Below the pieces are notes generated by a model. That model was not told where the DNA came from and did not search any database. It worked only from the letters and a program-made list of their open reading frames with translations. The translations under genes were made by a program, and so were the position numbers. Shown one piece after another: positions 44,133 through 52,267 of a stretch of DNA of 64,000 nt (position 1 is its first letter; every line of letters starts with the position of its first letter). Origin of the DNA: Candidatus Hydrogenedentota bacterium (lineage in GTDB: Bacteria > Hydrogenedentota > Hydrogenedentia > Hydrogenedentales > JAGMZX01); the NCBI GenBank assembly GCA_029556545.1, contig JAKQEQ010000171.1:37898-101897 (forward strand), read 5' to 3'.

Positions 44133-44186
44133 GACAGGCTGAAGTCCGGGCTACGAACCCGTTTGTAGTGCAGCCTTCAGGCTGTC
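44133..44186. repeat. Inverted repeat GACAGGCTGAAG / CTTCAGGCTGTC
   Basis: Arms of 12 bp with one mismatch, at 44133-44144 and 44175-44186, with an inner CTAC/GTAG pair. It begins two bases after the permease stop. No U-tract, so it is more like an extragenic palindrome than a terminator. Confidence 0.65.
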
Positions 44187-44241
44187 CTCAAGGCAAGCTG
44201 GAGCTTGGACGACGAGCAATCATCGCGCAAGGAGACCGTGC

Positions 44242-45294
44242 ATGGACAAGGTGCGCATCGGATTTGTCGGCGTGGGCGGTATGGGCCAGTGCGCCCACCT
44301 GAGGAACTACGCGACCCTGCCTGATTGCGAGGTGGCCGCCATCGCCGAACTGCGGCCCGAACTCGCGCGCAAGGTGGCCGTGCGTTATGGGGTCCCGCGT
44401 GTTTACCCGGACCACCACGCCATGCTCGATGCGGAGGCGCTCGACGCCGTCGTGGCCTCGCAACCATTCACGCGCCACGGCGTCCTGATCCCGGAGTTGC
44501 TCGACGCGGGCGTACCCGTCTTCATCGAGAAGCCGCTGGCTGCTTCCGTGGAAGCCGGGCGTCGTCTGCTCGATGCCGTCGAATCGCGGGGCGCGCTGGT
44601 CATGGTCGGTTACCACAAACGAAGCGACCCCGCCACGATCTACGCGAAGGCGGAGATCGACCGTTTCAAACAGACCGGCGAGTTGGGCCGCCTGCGGTAC
44701 GTGCGCATCGTCATGCCCGCCGGCGACTGGATAGCGTCCGGGTTCACCGACTTGATCGCGTCGGACGAGCCCATGCCGCCGCTCGACCAGGACCCGCCCG
44801 CATCCGACATGGATGAGACCGTGTACGAAGAGTACGTGAGCTTTGTCAACTACTACATCCATCAGGTGAATCTCCTGCGCCATCTTCTGGGCGAGCCTTA
44901 TCGCCTTACCCACGTGGACAAGGCGGGGCGCGTGCTCGTCGCGTCGAGCGCAAGCGGCGTCACCTGCGTGATCGAGATGTCGCCCTACACGACCACGGTG
45001 GATTGGCGGGAGGAAGCCCTGGTGGCCTTCGAGCATGGCTACGTGAAGCTGTTCCTGCCGGCGCCGCTCGCGGTGAACCGTCCGGGCCGCGTCGAGATAC
45101 TGCGCGACCCCGGTGACGGCGTCGCGCCGGTAGCCGTGACGCCGACGTTGCCCTGGGTCCACGCCATGCGACAGCAGGCCATGAACTTCGTCGCGGCGGT
45201 TCGCGGCGAGCGCAAGCCGCCCTGCGCGGCCCACGAGGCGTTCGAGGACCTGCTCGTGGCGCGCGAGTACATCCGACTGCGTTTCGGCGCGTGA
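44242..45294 (+). CDS. Gfo/Idh/MocA-family oxidoreductase
   Basis: 350 residues. N-terminal Rossmann domain (IGFVGVGGMGQCAHLRN) with the EKP motif in VFIEKPLAAS, which carries the Lys used by the family, and a C-terminal alpha/beta domain with a His-containing VNYYIHQVNLLRHLLG. Predicted NAD(P)-dependent oxidation or reduction of a sugar or cyclitol in the cytoplasm; substrate unknown. AAGGAG lies upstream of the ATG. It follows the sugar permease on the same strand, 110 bases away, which suggests use of the imported compound. Confidence 0.9.
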   Translation: MDKVRIGFVGVGGMGQCAHLRNYATLPDCEVAAIAELRPELARKVAVRYGVPRVYPDHHAMLDAEALDAVVASQPFTRHGVLIPELLDAGVPVFIEKPLAASVEAGRRLLDAVESRGALVMVGYHKRSDPATIYAKAEIDRFKQTGELGRLRYVRIVMPAGDWIASGFTDLIASDEPMPPLDQDPPASDMDETVYEEYVSFVNYYIHQVNLLRHLLGEPYRLTHVDKAGRVLVASSASGVTCVIEMSPYTTTVDWREEALVAFEHGYVKLFLPAPLAVNRPGRVEILRDPGDGVAPVAVTPTLPWVHAMRQQAMNFVAAVRGERKPPCAAHEAFEDLLVAREYIRLRFGA

Positions 45295-45340
45295 AAAGCG
45301 ATGCTACCGCCGAGGTGATGTAATCGCCTATCAAGGCCGT

Positions 45341-45346
45341 TATAAT
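45341..45346 (+). promoter_or_regulatory. Candidate -10 element TATAAT
   Basis: A perfect TATAAT 47 bases before the ATG of the coiled-coil protein gene. No good -35 hexamer 16-18 bases upstream. An AAAGGGA ribosome binding site sits shortly before the ATG. Confidence 0.4.
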
Positions 45347-45393
45347 GGGTACCGGTAAGCGCGAACGCCGATACAGTAAGAGAAAGGGACGAC

Positions 45394-46209
45394 ATGCGCA
45401 CGGTAATCATAGCGGTCGTGGCCGCGGTCTGCGGCGCGGTCGCGGGCATGGCGATCATGCAGCAGCGGACGGCGTCGGAGTTCGAGGCGTTGCGACAGGC
45501 CCGGAACGCGGCTCTCGAGGAAGCGACGGATCTGCGGCGTCAAACGGATGAAGCGATGGCGCGGAGCGTCGCCCTCGAACGAGAGGCCGCCGCGCGGACG
45601 GAGCGATTACAGCATCTCGAGCACGAGGCGGCGGGCCTGCGCCAAGCCGTGGCGCAGCGCGCCGCGCCCGCCCAGACACCCGTGATGGAGGAAGTCCGCG
45701 ACGAATTTGCGTTTCCGGAATTGCCGCCTCCGGCGCCGTCGGATGAAGGACGCGACCCAGACGCGGAGGATCGGCGGCGACCTTGGCGAGGCGACTTCGC
45801 ACCGGGCGACCTGCGCGATATGTTCCGGGAAGTGATCGGCGCGCAGGCCGCGCGAAGCACGGACCCCGCCGAACAGGCGCGCCTGACCGCCATGGCGGAA
45901 TACGCGGATTATCTGGCCGACCTGCGCGAGCAAATGCGCACGACGGAGGACGAGGAAACCCGCGATGCGCTGCGCGAGCAGTTCATGGGCGCGATGGGCG
46001 AAGCGCGGCAGATCATGGAAGAACAGCAGCGCGGCATGTTGGTGGAGTTTGCGCGCGCCCACGGCATTACCACGCCCCAGCAGCAGGAAGCCTTCGTTCA
46101 GGGGCTGCAAGGACTCTTCGATAACCCCTTATTCCGCGCCGGCGCGATGTCCCGCGGCCCCATGAGCATGGGCATGGGATGGGGCCCTCCGAGGCGCGAC
46201 GGCCGGTGA
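45394..46209 (+). CDS. Membrane-anchored coiled-coil protein, unknown function
   Basis: 271 residues. N-terminal membrane anchor (VIIAVVAAVCGAVAGMAIM), a long coiled coil at about residues 30-90 (heptads of Leu/Ala with Glu/Arg), a Pro-rich linker (LPPPAPSDEG), and a helical C-terminal half with Met/Gly-rich tail (MSRGPMSMGMGWGPP). No family recognised. It has its own candidate -10 and converges with lacI. Confidence 0.6.
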   Translation: MRTVIIAVVAAVCGAVAGMAIMQQRTASEFEALRQARNAALEEATDLRRQTDEAMARSVALEREAAARTERLQHLEHEAAGLRQAVAQRAAPAQTPVMEEVRDEFAFPELPPPAPSDEGRDPDAEDRRRPWRGDFAPGDLRDMFREVIGAQAARSTDPAEQARLTAMAEYADYLADLREQMRTTEDEETRDALREQFMGAMGEARQIMEEQQRGMLVEFARAHGITTPQQQEAFVQGLQGLFDNPLFRAGAMSRGPMSMGMGWGPPRRDGR

Positions 46210-46262
46210 ACTGCCATCGCCCCGAGCGAGAGGGTAAGCGTTGGAGGGCGGGTAAGCAGCGG

Positions 46263-47333
46263 TCAGTCGCTCGTCTCGAAGAGGCGGCGCGGCTTCGGAA
46301 TTTCACCCTTGGCGGCGGTGGTGTACAGCGTCGGCGAGTACAGCACCTGAATCGGGCCCTCGCGCTCGCCCTCGATCCACGCAGCCAGTTGTTCCATCCC
46401 GTCCGCGGCGGCTTCGCGCACCGGCAGCCACAGATGGGCGCACGCCTCGGAAAGCACGGCGGCGTCGTTGACGTAGGTCCACGCCACCACCTCGAAATCC
46501 TTCCCAGGCACGCGGCCGGCCCGTCGCGCACCCTCCCGTAACGCTTGGGCATCCTCGGTGCTGCTGCAATCGATGAGCGCGGTGACTTCGTCGTTATCGA
46601 GAATCCGGTGGACCATGTTGGCAATGTTCCGCGCGCGGAAATCGACACTCCGCGCGAGCGTGTTGTTGTACGGTAGACCGGCTTCCTCGATCGCGCGCCG
46701 GTAGCCCCGGGTCCGTTCTACCCCGGGGGTATAGCCGGAGAACGCCTGGAGCATGCCGATTCGCTTGTGGCCCCGATCGATCAGGAACCGCGCGCACAGG
46801 TACGCCCCTTCTTCGTAATCGACCGTCGAGAAACTCAACTCCGGCAGGCTGTCAAGACGCCCCATTGCCAAGTAGGGCACGCCGGCCTTGTGGATGCGCG
46901 CCGCCGTCGTGTCGCGTTCGGACAACGGCCCCGCCAGAATACACGCCCGGAACATCTGATCCCATAAGCCGCGCGCGTAATCGCCGTTCAGGGACGCCGC
47001 ATACGGGTTGATGTCGAACGTTACATAATAGCCGCGCGATCCGAACACGCGATACAGTTCCTCGTACAGCCACAGAAAGAACCCTTGGCTAAGCGGAACC
47101 GTCTCGAGCGGCGCCGGCAGCGTTACCCCCACGGACCGCACGGCAATCCCCAGGGGCGCAAGGTTCCCGTTCCGCGGGTGGTAACCGCTTTCCCGAACCA
47201 GTTTCAAGACCCGCGACCGGGTCTCGGCGCTCACGCCCGGTTTGCGGTTCAACACCAAACTGACCGTCTTCGCCGAGACGCCGCACGCGCGGGCTATCCC
47301 TCGAAGCGTCGGTCTTTCCTCCAACGTGTGCAT
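46263..47333 (-). CDS. LacI-family transcriptional regulator
   Basis: 356 residues. N-terminal helix-turn-helix TLRGIARACGVSAKTVSLVLNRKPGVSAETR (LacI signature, quoted in parts) and hinge, then a periplasmic-binding-protein-like sensor domain with RFLIDRGHKRIGMLQAFSGY and ERTRGYRRAIEEAGL. The ATG at 47333 has GGGAG seven bases upstream; the track start is 18 codons earlier. A perfect 16-bp palindrome, TGGTAACATGTTACCA, lies 54 bases before the start and is a likely operator. Divergent from a pseudopilin gene. Confidence 0.93.
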   Translation of the reverse strand: MHTLEERPTLRGIARACGVSAKTVSLVLNRKPGVSAETRSRVLKLVRESGYHPRNGNLAPLGIAVRSVGVTLPAPLETVPLSQGFFLWLYEELYRVFGSRGYYVTFDINPYAASLNGDYARGLWDQMFRACILAGPLSERDTTAARIHKAGVPYLAMGRLDSLPELSFSTVDYEEGAYLCARFLIDRGHKRIGMLQAFSGYTPGVERTRGYRRAIEEAGLPYNNTLARSVDFRARNIANMVHRILDNDEVTALIDCSSTEDAQALREGARRAGRVPGKDFEVVAWTYVNDAAVLSEACAHLWLPVREAAADGMEQLAAWIEGEREGPIQVLYSPTLYTTAAKGEIPKPRRLFETSD

Positions 47334-47386
47334 CGTGCGTCTCCCAGAGACTAGGCGAGAACGGAAATGCCCCCGCATCGGCGGCA

Positions 47387-47402
47387 TGGTAACATGTTAC
47401 CA
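47387..47402. promoter_or_regulatory. Perfect 16-bp palindrome, likely LacI-type operator
   Basis: TGGTAACATGTTACCA is fully self-complementary. It sits between the lacI start (47333) and the pseudopilin promoter. A half-site GTTACCA recurs at 47463-47469, overlapping the -10 of that promoter. Confidence 0.65.
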
Positions 47403-47441
47403 GAAAGAAGTAAAGTCGATTATTTGTCGCTAATTTTCTCC

Positions 47442-47470
47442 TTGACTTTCACAAAGAAACGCGTTACCAT
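47442..47470 (+). promoter_or_regulatory. Sigma-70 type promoter of the pseudopilin gene
   Basis: TTGACT at 47442-47447, a 17-base spacer, and TACCAT at 47465-47470. The -10 overlaps an operator half-site (GTTACCA). The start codon is 52 bases downstream with AAGGAG eight bases before it. Confidence 0.55.
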
Positions 47471-47522
47471 AGACGGGTAATCTCTATCTGCCGGCATACC
47501 CCGGAAACAAGGAGAAGAATTC

Positions 47523-48509
47523 ATGAAAAACAGCAAAGGCTTTACCCTCATCGAACTGCTGGTCGTCATTGCGATTATCGGCATCCTGGCGGCCATCCTG
47601 TTACCGGCCCTGGCGCGGGCGCGAGAATCGGCCCGGCGCGCGAGTTGTCAGAACAACCTCAAGGAATGGGGCCTCGTCTTCAAGATGTACTCGAACGAAG
47701 ACCCCGGCGAGCGGTTCCCGCATTTGCAGGTGGTAGACCCGAATGAAGACCCAAACACGACAGATTGCGCGGTCATCGGCCTTGGGCCCCAGGTAGACGC
47801 CATTTACCCCGAGTACCTGACGGACCCGGCCATTGCCATCTGCCCGTCGGACGCCAACGACACAGTCAAGTACCTCCAGGACGAGAACGGCGAATTCATC
47901 CTCCATCTCAAGCCCGAAAAGATCGACGCGAGCTATGCGTATCTCGGCTGGGTACTTGATCGCATGGACCAGCCCGGCACGGTCGCCCTGAACCAACTGA
48001 CATACATCTCCCTCTTGCTGAGCGCGCTTAATATCACTTTTCCCATACCCGCGAATGCAATCACGAATCTCCAATTCGGCCACTGGTTGGATGGGTTCTT
48101 CCAAGAAGCCTTGAACCAGCTGGGGCAGCCGGGCACGAACTTCGCGGTCAAACTGCACAGGGCGGCCGACGCCGATCTGACCGTGCCCGCCGGCATCGGC
48201 AACGGCGGCGGCGACGTGCTGTATCGTTTCCGCGAGGGCATCGAACGGTTCCTGATCACGGACATCAATAACCCCGCGGCCACGGCTCAAGCGCAGAGCA
48301 CCGTGTTCATCATGTTCGATCAGATCGGCGCGCTCGGCGCCATCGAGTACTTCAATCACATTCCCGGCGGCTGCAATGTGCTGTACTTGGACGGTCACGT
48401 GGACTTTGTGCGGTACGTCTCCAGTCCGAGCGGGTCGGATGCCGGCGCCACGCCGCCTGTGCTGCCGAGTGTGGCGACCGTGGTGGGCGTGTTGTCCGCC
48501 GTTAGCTGA
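47523..48509 (+). CDS. DUF1559-type pseudopilin (type II secretion-like)
   Basis: 328 residues. Class III signal [24 protein letters not shown] with cleavage before Phe and a Glu at +5, and the C-terminal H-X9-DG type motif ([18 protein letters not shown]). Such proteins are numerous in Planctomycetes, Verrucomicrobia and Lentisphaerae; function is not known beyond prepilin-like export. AAGGAG eight bases before ATG. It has its own promoter and a LacI-type operator upstream. Confidence 0.9.
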   Translation: MKNSKGFTLIELLVVIAIIGILAAILLPALARARESARRASCQNNLKEWGLVFKMYSNEDPGERFPHLQVVDPNEDPNTTDCAVIGLGPQVDAIYPEYLTDPAIAICPSDANDTVKYLQDENGEFILHLKPEKIDASYAYLGWVLDRMDQPGTVALNQLTYISLLLSALNITFPIPANAITNLQFGHWLDGFFQEALNQLGQPGTNFAVKLHRAADADLTVPAGIGNGGGDVLYRFREGIERFLITDINNPAATAQAQSTVFIMFDQIGALGAIEYFNHIPGGCNVLYLDGHVDFVRYVSSPSGSDAGATPPVLPSVATVVGVLSAVS

Positions 48510-48604
48510 AGGCAAGACGCGATCAGTAATTTCGGCTTGGGGCTGTGCGGTCTCCCTCGCGGGAGTGTGCGCGCGGACCCGAGACAATAAACCTACTACT
48601 CATT

Positions 48605-48659
48605 ATCGGCCAACGGCCGAGACGGCCCGGAGTGTTTTCTTGCGCGACGCTCCGGGCCG
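48605..48659. other. Two hairpins before the AICAR transformylase gene
   Basis: TCGGCC-AAC-GGCCGA near 48606-48620 and a perfect 10-bp stem CGGCCCGGAG / CTCCGGGCCG (48623-48632 and 48650-48659) with a 17-base loop. No U-tract, so not a clear terminator; it may be a leader structure for the purine gene 90 bases downstream or a repeat. Confidence 0.4.
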
Positions 48660-48748
48660 CGCATTTGCGGCGTATCGCGTCGGGGCCGCGCCGTATGGCA
48701 GAATAGCGTCCTGTGAACGCGCAAACCTGTTGGAAGGGGAGCCCACTC

Positions 48749-49867
48749 ATGGCCGAACCTGATCTCAAGAAGATGTACCGCACGAAAACGACGGGCGATT
48801 TCCCGGACCGCATCGAGGTGCTCGGGCGCGCCTACGAGAAGGCCGAAGACCTGCGCTACGGCACAAACCCTCACCAGCCTGCGGCGTTCTATCGGCCCGC
48901 GGACGGCGCGGGCCTTGTCCTGGGGCGCTACGAAATGCTCAAGACCGGCAAAAGCGGCCTGTCGCAGACCAACCTTGAAGACATCCACCACGCCGTGGGC
49001 ATACTCAAGTACATGCGACGGCCCGCCTGCGCCGTCATGAAGCACTGCAACCCCTCCGGCGTCGCCATTCGCGTCGCCGAACAGGCCCTCGTCGACGTCT
49101 ACCGCCGTGCCCGCGACGCCGACGCCCAGGCCGCCTTCGGCGGTGTGGTCGCGTTCAACACCGAAGTGGACCTCGCGACCGCCGAGGAGATCATGCAGAC
49201 GATTATCGAGGGCGTGGCAGCGCCCGCGTTCAGCGCCGAGGCGCTCGACGCACTAAATGACTTTGCGCGTTTCAAACGAAACAAGGATATCCGTGTCGTG
49301 CGGCTGCCGGATTTCTCGAAGCTGCCCAAGTATCTCGACGACAGCACGGACGTGCTCGAGATGAAGGTCTTCGACGACGGCAGCATCGTGCTCGCGAAGC
49401 CGTATTTGTCGCGCGTCAAGACGGCGGCGGATTTCGCGCCCGCGTACAACGAGCACGCGAAGAAGGGCCGGATCGACATCGCGCGCGCGGCCACGGACCG
49501 TGAACGGGACGATCTGCTCTTCGCGTGGTACGTCAACATCCACGTGCGCTCGAACGGCGTCGTCATCGCGCGCAACGGCCAGACCCTCGCCGTCGGCACC
49601 GGCGAGCAGGACCGCGTCGGCGCGGTGCAGCAGGCTATCCACAAGGCGAAGACCAAGTACAAGGGCGATGAATCGCTCGACGGCGCGGTCATGGCGTCGG
49701 ACGGCTTTTTCCCCTTCCGTGACGCGGTGGACGCCGCCACGCGCGAGGGCGTGAGCGCGATTGTGCAGCCCGGCGGCAGCGTGAACGACTACGAGGCCAT
49801 CGAGGCGTGCAACGAAGCCGGCGCGGCCATGGTCTTCAGCATGGAACGCTGCTTCTCGCACCATTGA
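48749..49867 (+). CDS. Stand-alone AICAR transformylase (PurH C-terminal type)
   Basis: 372 residues. Formylates AICAR with 10-formyl-THF in purine synthesis. Matches the PurH transformylase half: LRYGTNPHQ, VMKHCNPSGVA, AAFGGVVAFN, HVRSNGVVIA, GAVMASDGFFPFRD and IVQPGGSVNDYEA. The N-terminal IMP cyclohydrolase domain of bifunctional PurH is absent, so the last step must be done elsewhere. ATG 48749 is preferred (GGAAGGGGAG upstream) over the track start 12 codons earlier. Confidence 0.92.
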   Translation: MAEPDLKKMYRTKTTGDFPDRIEVLGRAYEKAEDLRYGTNPHQPAAFYRPADGAGLVLGRYEMLKTGKSGLSQTNLEDIHHAVGILKYMRRPACAVMKHCNPSGVAIRVAEQALVDVYRRARDADAQAAFGGVVAFNTEVDLATAEEIMQTIIEGVAAPAFSAEALDALNDFARFKRNKDIRVVRLPDFSKLPKYLDDSTDVLEMKVFDDGSIVLAKPYLSRVKTAADFAPAYNEHAKKGRIDIARAATDRERDDLLFAWYVNIHVRSNGVVIARNGQTLAVGTGEQDRVGAVQQAIHKAKTKYKGDESLDGAVMASDGFFPFRDAVDAATREGVSAIVQPGGSVNDYEAIEACNEAGAAMVFSMERCFSHH

Positions 49868-49872
49868 TATCT

Positions 49873-49926
49873 TGGGGACTGGCACAAGCGCGTCCGCCGT
49901 CGGCGGACGCGACGTGCCTGTCCCCA
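49873..49926. repeat. REP-like inverted repeat, GGGGACTGGCAC type (copy 1)
   Basis: Outer arms GGGGACTGGCAC and GTGCCTGTCCCC, inner arms GCGTCCGCCG and CGGCGGACGC: a nearly complete palindrome of 54 bases. The same outer arms in opposite orientation, with a different centre, occur at 60654-60706. This arm sequence resembles extragenic repeats linked to REP-associated (RAYT) transposases. Confidence 0.8.
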
Positions 49927-49947
49927 GAGTGTTAAGGAGTGACACCG

Positions 49948-51225
49948 ATGTTTTCCAGACCGACCGATTTGCAAATCGAGCGGAGCTTTGCGGTCGCCAG
50001 TGAGGTCTACGCCGCCTACGGCGTGGACGTGCCTGCGGCCCTGTCCCGGCTCGCGGAAATCCCGATCTCGCTGCATTGCTGGCAGGGCGACGACGTGGGC
50101 GGCTTCGAGAACGTCGAGGCGCAGTCGGGCGGCGGCATCCAGGCCACGGGCAACTATCCCGGCAAGGCGCGCACCGCCGATGAACTTCGCCAGGACGCCG
50201 AGAAGGCGCTCAGCCTCATTCCCGGCAGACACCGGTTCAACCTTCACGCGATGTACGCGGAAACGAACGGCAAGTGCGTCGACCGCAACGAACTCGCGCC
50301 CGAGCACTTCGCGCGCTGGATCGATTGGGCGAAGGCGCTCGGCCTCGGGATGGACTTCAACCCGACGTGTTTCGCGCACCCGAAGGCCGACAGCGGGTTC
50401 ACGCTTTCGAGCGCGGACGCGGGCGTCCGCCGGTTCTGGATCGAGCACTGCATCGCGTGCCGCAGGATCGGCGCGGCGATCGGCAAGGCGCTCGGCTCGC
50501 CGGCGGTCACGAACGTGTGGATTCCCGACGGCATGAAAGACATCCCGATCGACCGCAACGCGCCGCGACAGCGGCTGGTCGAGGCGCTCGACGCCGTGTT
50601 CAAGGAAGAAATCGACCCGAAACTGAACCTCGATGCGGTCGAATCAAAGCTATTCGGCATTGGCTCCGAGTGTTATGTCGTCGGCTCGCACGAGTTCTAT
50701 CTCGGCTACGCCGTCACGCGCAAGAAACTGCTTACCCTCGATGCCGGCCACTTCCACCCGACCGAAACGATCGCGGACAAGATTTGTTCCGTGCTGGCCT
50801 ATCTGCCCGAATTGTTGCTGCACGTCAGCCGCGGCGTGCGCTGGGACAGCGACCACGTCGTCATCCTCAACGACGACCTCCGCGCCACCGCCGAGGAGAT
50901 CATCCGCCACGGCTTTGAGAAACGCATCCACATTGGTCTCGACTTCTTCGACGCGAGCATCAACCGCATCGCCGCGTGGGTCACCGGCACGCGCGCCATG
51001 CTCAAGGCGATCCTGATTGCCCTCCTTGAGCCGACGCATCTCCTGCGCGCGGCGGAAGACGCCGGCGACTATACCGCCCGCCTCGCCCTGCTCGAGGAAA
51101 TCAAGACCCTGCCATCCGGCGCGGTCTGGGACTGCTATTGCCTTGAACGGGGCGTGCCCGTGGGCACGGACTGGATCAACGCCGTCAAGCAGTACGAGAA
51201 TGACGTGTTGGCGAAACGGGGGTAG
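49948..51225 (+). CDS. rhaA: L-rhamnose isomerase
   Basis: 425 residues. Interconverts L-rhamnose and L-rhamnulose in the cytoplasm with divalent metal. Family stretches: [80 protein letters not shown] and [18 protein letters not shown], with metal ligands (Glu, Asp, His) inside these. AAGGAG eight bases before the ATG. No rhamnulokinase or aldolase nearby. The REP-like palindrome ends 21 bases upstream. Confidence 0.95.
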   Translation: MFSRPTDLQIERSFAVASEVYAAYGVDVPAALSRLAEIPISLHCWQGDDVGGFENVEAQSGGGIQATGNYPGKARTADELRQDAEKALSLIPGRHRFNLHAMYAETNGKCVDRNELAPEHFARWIDWAKALGLGMDFNPTCFAHPKADSGFTLSSADAGVRRFWIEHCIACRRIGAAIGKALGSPAVTNVWIPDGMKDIPIDRNAPRQRLVEALDAVFKEEIDPKLNLDAVESKLFGIGSECYVVGSHEFYLGYAVTRKKLLTLDAGHFHPTETIADKICSVLAYLPELLLHVSRGVRWDSDHVVILNDDLRATAEEIIRHGFEKRIHIGLDFFDASINRIAAWVTGTRAMLKAILIALLEPTHLLRAAEDAGDYTARLALLEEIKTLPSGAVWDCYCLERGVPVGTDWINAVKQYENDVLAKRG

Positions 51226-51423
51226 ACCCTCGCGGCCCCGGATTGCCGAGACGGTATTGGACCAAGGGGCTTGCTGGACCTCTATGATGCGCCGGCAACG
51301 TCGCCTACGGTGAAAAGAAACGGGAATTGCGATATGCTTTGGCATTGGTGGGCGGCAAGAGCAAGCCGTTGGATCCGCTACATGCGCGGTTGCGCTTAGG
51401 CGCCGCGCGGAAGGAGCTTCTCG

Positions 51424-52200
51424 ATGTCGTCATTTCCTTGCGCTCTCCAGTTGTACACGGTGCGGGACCGGCTCGAACAGGATGTGCCGACGACGCTCGC
51501 CGCGGTGCGGGACATCGGATATCAATACGTCGAGTTGGCCGGGACGCAGGGGAGGTCGCCGGAAGCTTACAAGGACCTGCTCGATGACGCCGGGTTGTCC
51601 GCGGTCAGCGCGCATATCGGCTATGAAGAGGTTGTAACGCACCCCGAGCGCGCTATTGATTACGCCCGGTGTTTCGGGCTGCGCTTCATTGTCGTGCCGT
51701 GGCTCGGCGGCGAGGCCTTCGCGACGAAGGAGGCCTGGGTCGAGGCCGCGCGGCGGATGGACGCGGCGGGCGCGCGCCTGCGGGAGGCCGGCATCCGGCT
51801 CTGCTATCACAATCACGCGCACGAGTTCCTGTCCGTGGACGGCGAGCGCATCCACGACCTGCTCTTCGCGCACTCCGACCCCGCGTGTCTCGCGCTGCAA
51901 CTCGATACCTGCTGGGCAGCCGTGGGCGGGGTGGACCCCGTGGCGCTGATCCGCGCCTACGGCGATCGCGTCCCGCTGCTGCATATCAAGGACTATAAGA
52001 AAGAAGGCGACGCGCCCGCCCTGACGGAGGTGGGGAGCGGGTGCATGGACTGGCCCGTTGTCCTCGACGCGGCGCGCGACGCCGGCGTGGCCTGGTACAT
52101 CGTCGAGCAGGACGACAACTTCATCGCCGGTCCCGACGGCGCGCCGGATTCGCTCGAGAGCGCGCGCATCAGCGGCGCGTTCCTGGCGCGTTTACTGTAG
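51424..52200 (+). CDS. Sugar phosphate isomerase/epimerase-like TIM barrel
   Basis: 258 residues, xylose isomerase-like TIM barrel (AP_endonuc_2 family). Motifs: CALQLYTVRDRLEQD, GYQYVELAG, LRFIVVPWLGG, LCYHNHAHEF (metal His/Glu), LALQLDTCWA, VPLLHIKDYKK and WYIVEQDD. Substrate unknown; such proteins often sit beside Gfo/Idh/MocA and sugar catabolic genes. Located 198 bases after rhaA with no clear promoter in between. Confidence 0.85.
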   Translation: MSSFPCALQLYTVRDRLEQDVPTTLAAVRDIGYQYVELAGTQGRSPEAYKDLLDDAGLSAVSAHIGYEEVVTHPERAIDYARCFGLRFIVVPWLGGEAFATKEAWVEAARRMDAAGARLREAGIRLCYHNHAHEFLSVDGERIHDLLFAHSDPACLALQLDTCWAAVGGVDPVALIRAYGDRVPLLHIKDYKKEGDAPALTEVGSGCMDWPVVLDAARDAGVAWYIVEQDDNFIAGPDGAPDSLESARISGAFLARLL

Positions 52201-52267
52201 CAGCGCCGTCTCACACATTCCGCGGGCGCACGCAACGGTTGCTTTCCTGTCGCTTTGCCGTGTCTTC

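Noticed and set aside
49873-49926. Rho-independent terminator of the AICAR transformylase gene
   Set aside because: The same arms occur at 60654-60706 in another context and no U-tract follows, so a REP-like element explains it better.
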